DNA of 64,000 nt from positions 3,100,001-3,164,000 of the forward strand of contig NC_017964.1 of NCBI RefSeq assembly GCF_000219915.2. The letters are read 5' to 3'. A program made the position numbers and the translations under genes. Shown in pieces: positions 57,175-64,000 of this stretch. Source of the DNA: Advenella kashmirensis WT001. Its GTDB lineage: Bacteria > Pseudomonadota > Gammaproteobacteria > Burkholderiales > Burkholderiaceae_B. The notes below the pieces were generated by a model that saw only the letters and a list, made by a program, of their open reading frames with translations, made no database searches and was not told the origin of the DNA. Numbering within the stretch: position 1 is the stretch's first letter; every line of letters starts with the position of its first letter.

Positions 57175-58449
57175 ATGTCGCAATTGATGATTTTATCCAT
57201 GCTGGTCTGCTTTGCGCTGACCATCCCGGTCGCCGTTTCCATCGGACTGGCAAGCCTGTTCGGGGTGTACGTGGCCGGCATCAACTGGCTGGTGGTTGCT
57301 CAGCAGATTTTTGCCTCGCTGGATAAATATCCTCTGGTCGCCATTCCCTTCTTTATTCTTGCCGGCAACCTGATGGAGGCCGGCGGCATTTCGGAGCGGC
57401 TGGTCAATTTTGCCAAGAGCCTGGTCGGTTCGGTACAAGGCGGGCTGGCTATGGCATGCATTATCACATGCATGATTTTTGCCGCGGTGGCCGGCTCCAG
57501 TGTCGCCACTACGTTTGCGGTCGGCGCGATCCTTATTCCGGCCATGGTGCGCCACGGCTACCCCAAGCCGTTCTCGGCATCGCTGCAGGCCACCGCCGCC
57601 GAACTGGGCGTGATCATCCCGCCGTCCATTCCCATGATTCTGTTTGCCGTCTCCACCGACACCTCGGTGGGTGAATTGTTCATCGCCGGCATTTTTCCGG
57701 GCGTACTGATCGGCGTTGGATTGATGCTGTATGTCTGGATTTATGCCAAACGCCATGGCTATGGCAAGCAGGATGGCGATGGGCGCTTACCGGTATTCAA
57801 GGCTTTCCAGCAATCGTTTCTGGCGCTGCTGATGCCGGTCATCATTCTAGGCGGCATCTATGGCGGCATCTTTACGCCAACCGAAGCATCGGTGGTTGCC
57901 GTGGTGTACGCGCTGGTTGTTGGGGCCCTGGTCTATCGCCGCATTTCATTTACCATATTGACTGAAACGCTGCACCGAACCGTTATTTCCACGGCGATTA
58001 TTATGTTTGTGATTGCCAATGCCGGCCTGTTCGGATTCCTGCTTAATCGTGCCGGCGTGCCGAATATGCTGGGCGAATGGCTTAGCCATATATTCAGCGA
58101 CAAAGTTGCTTTTCTGCTGGGTGTCAATGCCGCCCTGTTCATTATCGGCATGTTTATTGAAACCTCTGCATCCATTGTGGTGCTGGCGCCATTGCTGCTG
58201 CCGGTGGCCCAGCAATTCGGAATTGATCCGACGCATTTTGGCATTATCATGGTAGTCAATCTTGCCCTGGGCATGATTACGCCGCCCTTCGGCGTCAATC
58301 TGTTTGCAGCCTGCGCCGTCGCAAAGCTGCCCATAGAACGGTTGTTCAAGTCACTGATCCCATTTGTGGGCGTGATTTTGCTTTGCCTGCTGCTGATTAC
58401 CTACGTGCCCTGGATTTCCCTGGTCCTGCGTGATCTGGCATATCGTTAA
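57175..58449 (+). CDS. TRAP transporter large permease, DctM type
   Basis: A 424-residue permease with about twelve spans. Recognisable: PLVAIPFFILAGNLMEAGG, AELGVIIPPSIPMILFAV, GGIYGGIFTPTEASVVAVVY and TPPFGVNLFAACAV. Start ATG 57175 (MSQLMILSMLVCFALTI) is preferred; a longer in-frame extension to 57001 has no membrane-protein features. The 190-base gap from DctQ is longer than usual for this family. Confidence 0.92.
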   Translation: MSQLMILSMLVCFALTIPVAVSIGLASLFGVYVAGINWLVVAQQIFASLDKYPLVAIPFFILAGNLMEAGGISERLVNFAKSLVGSVQGGLAMACIITCMIFAAVAGSSVATTFAVGAILIPAMVRHGYPKPFSASLQATAAELGVIIPPSIPMILFAVSTDTSVGELFIAGIFPGVLIGVGLMLYVWIYAKRHGYGKQDGDGRLPVFKAFQQSFLALLMPVIILGGIYGGIFTPTEASVVAVVYALVVGALVYRRISFTILTETLHRTVISTAIIMFVIANAGLFGFLLNRAGVPNMLGEWLSHIFSDKVAFLLGVNAALFIIGMFIETSASIVVLAPLLLPVAQQFGIDPTHFGIIMVVNLALGMITPPFGVNLFAACAVAKLPIERLFKSLIPFVGVILLCLLLITYVPWISLVLRDLAYR

Positions 58450-58548
58450 CAGGATACCGCCAAGGATCGGCCATCGCAGGCGGCGCGGCGCGGCGATTCA
58501 GGTAAAATAGGCCCAGACCCTCAGTCTTGACGAAGATACCGCTGCCCC

Positions 58549-59601
58549 ATGGCCATTCAAAACGACGCGCTTACCAGCGCCGCCCCCCGCATTGTCTCTC
58601 CGGAGCCCATGACCCCGAACGAAGAGTCTATTGAACGCGCCCTGCGTCCCAAGGCGCTGGACGAGTATGTCGGCCAGGTGCGGGTGCGAGAGCAATTGGA
58701 AATTTTCATTTCGGCCGCGCGTATGCGCCAGGAAGCGCTGGACCATGTGCTGCTGTTCGGCCCGCCAGGGCTGGGCAAAACCACGCTGGCCCACATCATT
58801 GCACGGGAAATGGGCTCGCAGTTGCGGCAGACTTCCGGCCCGGTGCTGGAGCGCCCGGGCGACCTGGCAGCCATGCTGACCAATCTGGAAAAAAACGACG
58901 TCCTGTTCATTGACGAAATTCATCGGCTTTCGCCTGTGGTGGAAGAAATCCTGTACCCCGCGCTGGAAGACTTCCAAATCGACATCATGATTGGCGAAGG
59001 CCCGGCCGCGCGCAGCGTCAAAATCGACTTGCAACCGTTCACACTGGTGGGTGCCACAACTCGCGCGGGCATGCTTACCAATCCCCTGCGCGATCGCTTT
59101 GGCATCGTCTCCCGCCTGGAGTTTTATAACACCGAAGAATTGGCCCGCATTGTGTCGCGCAGCGCCCATCTGCTCAACGCCGGCATCACGCCCGAAGGCG
59201 CCCACGAGATCGCGCGCCGTTCACGCGGCACCCCGCGCATTGTTAACCGGTTGCTACGCCGCGTGCGCGACTATGCCGACGTGCGCTCCAACGGCATTAT
59301 TGACAATGCCGCGGCAACGGCGGCTCTGGCCATGCTCGACGTGGACCCGATGGGACTGGACCTGATGGACCGCAAGATTCTGGAAACCATTGTGCACAAA
59401 TTCGATGGCGGACCGGTAGGCATTGACAATCTGTCGGCCGCCGTGGGCGAAGAACGCGATACGATTGAAGACGTGATCGAACCCTACCTGATCCAGCAGG
59501 GATATATACAGCGCACATCCAAGGGGCGCGTGGCAACCCTCACCACCTGGCAGCATCTGGGCTGCACGCCGCCGGAAGGCCCGAACAAGCCCTTGTTCTG
59601 A
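58549..59601 (+). CDS. ruvB: Holliday junction branch-migration ATPase RuvB
   Basis: Hexameric AAA+ motor of the RuvABC complex. 350 residues; Walker [15 protein letters not shown], Walker [18 protein letters not shown], sensor [18 protein letters not shown], and the C-terminal winged helix [13 protein letters not shown]. Frame intact. It is separated from ruvA by a terminator and by the 3-kb TRAP transporter, although in many bacteria ruvA and ruvB are adjacent. Confidence 0.97.
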   Translation: MAIQNDALTSAAPRIVSPEPMTPNEESIERALRPKALDEYVGQVRVREQLEIFISAARMRQEALDHVLLFGPPGLGKTTLAHIIAREMGSQLRQTSGPVLERPGDLAAMLTNLEKNDVLFIDEIHRLSPVVEEILYPALEDFQIDIMIGEGPAARSVKIDLQPFTLVGATTRAGMLTNPLRDRFGIVSRLEFYNTEELARIVSRSAHLLNAGITPEGAHEIARRSRGTPRIVNRLLRRVRDYADVRSNGIIDNAAATAALAMLDVDPMGLDLMDRKILETIVHKFDGGPVGIDNLSAAVGEERDTIEDVIEPYLIQQGYIQRTSKGRVATLTTWQHLGCTPPEGPNKPLF

Positions 59602-59755
59602 GCAGGGCCGTAGCCGCCGGAGCTGTCACGATGCCGGCCGTCCCTACACGCCTTGCCTATGCGCCCGCTTATTCGTTCGATTATTCGTCCGCCTATGCGC
59701 CTGCACACTCCTGTCAGGTCCCACCGCTGCTGGAGATCCACCATCCGGTGGCCAT

Positions 59756-60699
59756 CTACCAGCGGCGTGGATTGACGCCGAAACGCTTTTTGAATGCCGT
59801 GGAAAAATTGCTGCTGTGCCGGTAACCGGCAAGCACTGCCACTTTTTCCACCGATTCACCCTGCTCCAGATAACGCTGCGCCATCTGCAACCGATATTCT
59901 TTCACGCAAGCCATGATAGACGTATTGAATTTCAGTTGAAATTTCTTTCTGAGCGCACTCTCACCCATGCCGGTAAACTGCGACATTGAGCGTATGGTAT
60001 GCAATTGCCAGGGTTCTTTGTGAATGTATTCACGCAGCGCCCCCAGCCGCTCATGATCCTGGCGGCTTAGCCTGTCGTTGTTCTGCCATTCAGCCGGTGC
60101 GCTGGGGGCTGCCCTGACCCGGGCCAGCAACTGTAAACCCAGCGCCTCGTAAATCAGCGGGCCGACACTCTCGTCCTGCGCCATCTGCAATTGCAACCGT
60201 ACGTTGTCCAGAAATGCATCATCCTGTTCGCCCACGGCAAAGGTGGGCGGCGCCGCATCCAGTATGGGCAGCAATCTTTCGGTATAGGCGTTCTGTTCAA
60301 TCTGCGTCTGATCCACCAGCACATCCAGTGCCGCCAGCCGCATCCCAGGCAGGTAATGGGTCTGCATGCGCTCATTGCGATAGCTGGTGTTGATGCCGCA
60401 AGCAGGTCCCACGGTTTGCAAGGGCGAGCGTTCACGCCCGATACGCAACTGGCCATTGAGCAGCATGGCAAAGGAATACGCCTCCTGCACGCGGGACTGA
60501 GCGTGATAGGGCACCAGAAAATGCATATCGGTATGCAGCAGCGTCACTCCCTGACATAACGCATATTCGCGCACCTGGCCATAAGCCAGCGTCTCCTGGT
60601 GACGGCTTGGGTCCTGCACAATGGCCTCGGCAGGTAATGCGTTACCCCGTGCTGCTGGCCATATTGCACAAAATCGGCATAGGTAAAGGTTCTGGTCAT
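59756..60699 (-). CDS. AraC-family regulator, PchR-like (one frameshift)
   Basis: A 314-residue regulator. C-terminal AraC helix-turn-helix pair at the last 100 residues: SMSQFTGMGESALRKKFQLK and YLEQGESVEKVAVLAGYRHS, FSTAFKKRFGVNPRRW. The N-terminal MTRTFTYADFVQYGQQHG is in another frame; a missing base in the CCCC run 60645-60648 joins it to LPAEAIVQDPS. Ferric-siderophore-responsive PchR-type regulators have this N-terminal layout. Divergent from the TonB receptor, which it probably controls. Confidence 0.85.
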
Positions 60700-60801
60700 C
60701 AATTGAGGTGCTCGTGTGTAGACAGTTTTGCAACAAAAAAACTGTGCTTTCTGACATATTTCATATGAATTATGACATTATTTCGATAATTGACTGATTA
60801 T

Positions 60802-60820
60802 AAATAACAATCATTCTTAT
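60802..60820. promoter_or_regulatory. Candidate Fur box
   Basis: The 19 bases 60802-60820 match the consensus GATAATGATAATCATTATC at about 12 of 19 positions, including the central AATCATT. It lies 38 bases upstream of the receptor start. Confidence 0.5.
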
Positions 60821-60857
60821 TTGTGTTGCTTATTGTTTTTAAGGATATTTTTCTATC

Positions 60858-63019
60858 ATGACCCCGTCCATGGTTCGCTTTTCAGCGGTACCTCGCACCC
60901 TGTATGTCGCCGTCCTGGCTGTGCTCTCCGTTTCCGCGCCCATGCCCAGACCCAGCAGGAGCAGGTCAAAACGACGCCTGTCGCCCAATTGGGTATTATT
61001 CGTGCGACCAGCGACGCCACCTCAACCGAGCCCACCATTGGTTTTCAATCCACAGTCAGCCGTGCGGCCAGCCGGGCCGACATGGACTGGATCGAAACAC
61101 CGCATTCGGTTTCTTCCCTGACACGGGATCGTATTGATGCCATTGGCGCTTCCACGGGGACCGACGCGCTGCGCTATACGCCCGGCGCCTTTACCGGACT
61201 GGTGGGCGGCGCGACCCGCTACGATTACATCAGCCTGCGTGGCTTTAATGAAAACAGCACCGACAACCTGAATCTGGATGGACAAAAGGTCCTGAGCGAT
61301 TCTGGCACCTACAGTTCGGTGCAAATCGACCCGTACACCCTGGAGCGCATCGACGTTTATCGCGGCCCTACCAGCGTCCTGTACGGTCGCAATTCGCCAG
61401 GCGGCCTGGTCTCCTACAGTTCAAAGCGGCCGCTGGATGAGCCCTACCATGAAATCACAGCCGGTATCGGCAATATGGGACAAACCCATCTTGGCTTTGA
61501 TATGACCGGCCCGATAGACAAGGAAGGCAACGCCGCCTATCGCGTGGTCGGCATCACACGCAACAGCAAAACCCAGTTCGACAACAACCGGGTCGAACGC
61601 TATACACTGGCGCCTTCACTGAAATTCAGACTGGGTGAAAACAGTCGCTTGCTGTTGCAGGGCTACTTCCAGAAAGACCCCAGCACCGGTTTTCATAGCG
61701 GCTTCCCGGCAGATGCTACCATCAATACCGATCATAATGGCCGCCGCATTTCACCTGAATTTTCGGACGATGATGAAGGCGGAAAATTCAGTCGTACACT
61801 GTCCATGCTGGGTTACCAGTTCGAACATGATTTCACGCCGAACCTGACATTCAAGAACTCGTTCCGAATGACCAGCCTGAAGTCCAAAATGGCTCAATTC
61901 TATGGTTACGGCTGGTACGATGAAAACTCGCTGAACCGGTACTATTCCGGCGGCTACGAGGAACTGGAAGCCCATCAGTTCGATACCAGCCTGACAGCAG
62001 TTTTTCACACCGGTGCAGCCTCACATGAGGTGATTGCGGGCTTTGACTATCAGCATCGCAATGCGAGTGGTCAGTGGGATTACGGCATGGCCAACCCACT
62101 GAACGCCTTTGACCCGGTCTATGGCAATCCGGGCCTGAATATCTATAGCAGCGAACCGTTTGACCGTACGCTGGAACAATTCGGCATGTACTTGCAGGAC
62201 ACGGTCCGCTATGGCGCGCTGACCGGCCTGTTCAGTGTCCGTCATGATATCGTGGACCTGGACAATCGCAATCCTCTGCTGAACACCAAATCGGGCTATA
62301 AGGGCAGCAACACCACGTTTCGTGCCGGCTTAAGCTACGCCTTCGACAACGGCATTGCGCCCTATGCCAGTTACAGCGAATCTTTCAACCCCAACGGCTA
62401 CACCGACATCAACAACCAGGTGCTGCCGCCGACCGAAGCCAGGCAATATGAAGCAGGCGTAAAATACCAGCCGAACGAACACGTTATGCTGTCTGCCGCC
62501 TACTACGATCTGAAGCAGGAGAACGTTGCTGCACGGCATTCTTCGGCTACCAATTACTACGTGCCGCTGGGCGTGGTGCATTCGCGTGGCATTGAGTTGG
62601 AAGCCAACGCCAATATCACCGACAACTTCACCGTCATGGCCAGCTACACCATGAACAACATGAAGCTGAAAAAAGGCGACAATGCCGGCAATCGGCCTTT
62701 CCAGGCGCCCAAGCAGATGGCCAGCCTGTGGGGCCGCTACAGTATGAACAATGGCCTGGCCTTGTCGGCAGGCGTGCGCTATGTTGGCAAGAGCTGGGCA
62801 GACAACGAAAACACCGTGCGGGTTCCCGCCTATACCCTGCTTGACCTGGGTGCAGAATATGATCTGGGCCGCATGAATTCGAATCTGAAAGGTGCCACCG
62901 TCCGCCTGAACGTGAACAACGTCACCGATAAGACCTATGTGGCCTCATGCGCCACCACCGACTTCTGCTACTATGGAGAAAAGCGCAATATCAAAGCCAC
63001 CTTCAGTTACAAATGGTAA
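60858..63019 (+). CDS. TonB-dependent siderophore receptor (one frameshift)
   Basis: Outer-membrane receptor of about 720 residues. The signal peptide (MTPSMVRFSAVPRTLYVAVLAVLS) is in one frame; the remainder is in another, joined by one missing base near 60936. The plug includes RYDYISLRGFNENSTDNLNL, VYRGPTSVLYGRNSPGGLV; then a 22-strand barrel ending in Trp (TFSYKW), the usual C-terminal aromatic. FhuA/FpvA-like type-1 plug with GFN. A Fur-like site lies upstream and the AraC regulator is divergent. The siderophore itself is unknown. Confidence 0.92.
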
Positions 63020-63795
63020 TCCAGGAAGACCTCTCCTTCTATGAGCAATTGCAACAGGCGCTTGGGCGCCTGTTGCCTGTTTCAAAGACGCCGCTAAGCG
63101 GCCCCGCCGACCTGACCTTTGGGCAGGTGCGGCTGGATGCATTGCAATTGCTATATGACGACGTGGCGCGGCTTCATCCAGAGGCCGGGCGCCACTACTG
63201 GAACGCCCATACCTGGCGCACCTGCATGTGGGTGCCTGTATATTCGACCATTCTTGCCTACGAACATCATCGCTGCCTGGTTGATTCTCGCCAGTTGCAG
63301 CTGCATTTTTCCGAGGGTTTGGCAAAACAGGTGTATCTGCCGGAACAGGCGGTTACGCTGAATATTGCAGACGAAATGGCACCTGCCATGGCACTTGTCG
63401 AAAGTCTGGAGCAAATACGGCAGACGCTGAACATTATCACACCGGTGGCTGCCAAACTGGCAGGACGCCACACGGCAGACAGTGTGCTTGCCGCATTGCT
63501 GCTTTACTACCATGACCTGCCGCAATACAGTACCGCGCATATTCGCGCACGCGGCGATGTCTGGTTGCAGGCTATTGGCCTGCCGGCAGAAAGCGGCTAT
63601 CTGGATATTGATATGAGCCGCTACAGCCTGCCGGACCGGCTCTCACTGAACCGTCGCGTCTGCTGCCAATACTTTCGCTGCCCGAACGCCAAGTTGTGCA
63701 GCAATTGCCCCAAGATCCCCCTGCAGGAACGCCTGCCTCTATTGGCCAGCGAATGGGCAGAACATGATCGCGCACACGCCGAAAGCGACGCATAA
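63013..63795 (+). CDS. FhuF-like siderophore-iron reductase
   Basis: A 260-residue cytoplasmic protein of the FhuF-like class that releases iron from ferric siderophores. The C-terminal iron-sulfur cluster motif is VCCQYFRCPNAKLCSNCPK (Cys-Cys plus three further cysteines). ATG 63013 overlaps the receptor stop by seven bases, so it is translationally coupled. E. coli FhuF has a CC-x10-C-x2-C cluster; one extra cysteine occurs here. The role as reductase is by family and context. Confidence 0.82.
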   Translation: MVIQEDLSFYEQLQQALGRLLPVSKTPLSGPADLTFGQVRLDALQLLYDDVARLHPEAGRHYWNAHTWRTCMWVPVYSTILAYEHHRCLVDSRQLQLHFSEGLAKQVYLPEQAVTLNIADEMAPAMALVESLEQIRQTLNIITPVAAKLAGRHTADSVLAALLLYYHDLPQYSTAHIRARGDVWLQAIGLPAESGYLDIDMSRYSLPDRLSLNRRVCCQYFRCPNAKLCSNCPKIPLQERLPLLASEWAEHDRAHAESDA

Positions 63796-63930
63796 CAGCA
63801 AAATAAAGCACAACCGATCAGGGAACAAGGCCACACTTATCCGGATTGGCCTGAAAAGGCCGTAAAGTGCGCAAGCAGTGGCGTAGTGCCGCAAAACCTG
63901 TGGCACGTTCCAGCAGGACTCAATGGCTAT

Positions 63931-64000
63931 TTACTCCAGACCGAAACGCCTGAGATTTTCAAATTCGTAGGGTGCGTCTTCTGCGGGATATCTGAGCGTC
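63931..64000 (-). CDS. 3' end of an unidentified gene
   Basis: The minus strand from the window edge reads 22 codons (ending NLRRFGLE) to a TAA at 63931-63933. Too short to identify. The gap 63796-63930 holds no gene. Confidence 0.3.
   Translation of the reverse strand, partial: TLRYPAEDAPYEFENLRRFGLE

Noticed and set aside
59631..59825. Small frame with repeated YAPA segments
   Set aside because: No ribosome site; overlaps the end of the AraC gene and falls in a short GC-repeat stretch.
1..64000. CRISPR arrays, insertion sequences, prophage, toxin-antitoxin or defence systems
   Set aside because: Looked for repeated spacers, transposase motifs, phage structural genes and paired small toxin genes; none could be supported.

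Overview
The window looks like a chromosomal segment of a beta-proteobacterium of the Burkholderiales, most likely family Alcaligenaceae (an Advenella- or Bordetella-like organism). The grounds are two periplasmic Bug-type (tripartite tricarboxylate) receptors, the gene orders dusB-fis-purH-ruvC-ruvA and aat-bpt-pyrD, a phasin, and a phhA/phhB pair. The genus is an inference. I see no phage, insertion sequence, CRISPR array or rRNA. There is one tRNA (Cys).

Layout. 1-4.9 kb: a UgpCAEB-type ABC importer followed by a GpdQ/CpdA-type phosphodiesterase, probably for glycerophosphodiesters. 5.2-9.1 kb: a membrane-linked phosphoesterase, an APC permease and a predicted exported methyltransferase. 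9.1-14.4 kb: a GntR-controlled catabolic cluster (2-hydroxyacid dehydrogenase, MmgE/PrpD, Bug receptor, divergent isocitrate-lyase-like enzyme) around a 30-bp dyad. 14.5-19.4 kb: a second Bug receptor with an aspartoacylase-like hydrolase, a divergent LysR regulator and an acyl-CoA ligase. 19.6-24.4 kb: ada with paired Ada boxes, then an IlvD/Edd dehydratase, an RraA-type aldolase and a GntR regulator. 24.5-26.1 kb: tRNA-Cys followed by a gene-poor stretch. 26.1-30.5 kb: fasciclin protein, ECF sigma factor, anti-sigma factor, YedE-type transporter and a lipoprotein. 30.7-35.1 kb: a large DUF937/BON/OmpA protein, then phenylalanine hydroxylase and pterin dehydratase. 35.4-40 kb: Nudix, the two N-degron transferases (aat, bpt), pyrD and a phasin. 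40-49.8 kb: IclR, a CinA-like protein, an EI24 protein, a thioredoxin-like protein, RhlE helicase, AzlCD and several small or membrane proteins. 49.9-59.6 kb: UbiH-type oxygenase, dusB-fis-purH-ruvC-ruvA, a TRAP transporter, then ruvB. 59.7-63.8 kb: a siderophore locus (AraC regulator, TonB receptor, FhuF-like reductase).

The main caveat for any reader is frameshifts. Seventeen genes, including housekeeping pyrD, ruvC, ruvA and fis, carry about 25 single-base indels. About 24 are missing bases and one is an extra base, many of them in short homopolymers. Correcting one base at each site restores a full-length, family-typical protein. This points to uncorrected sequencing error and not to gene decay. 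I give each such gene as one span and mark the shift sites.

The most interesting real biology is an Ada protein that has lost three of its four zinc ligands while its promoter keeps an inverted pair of Ada boxes. Next come a 26-bp palindrome in front of the fasciclin gene beside a SigK/RskA-like sigma pair, and a small ATGA-coupled ORF before a lipoprotein gene.
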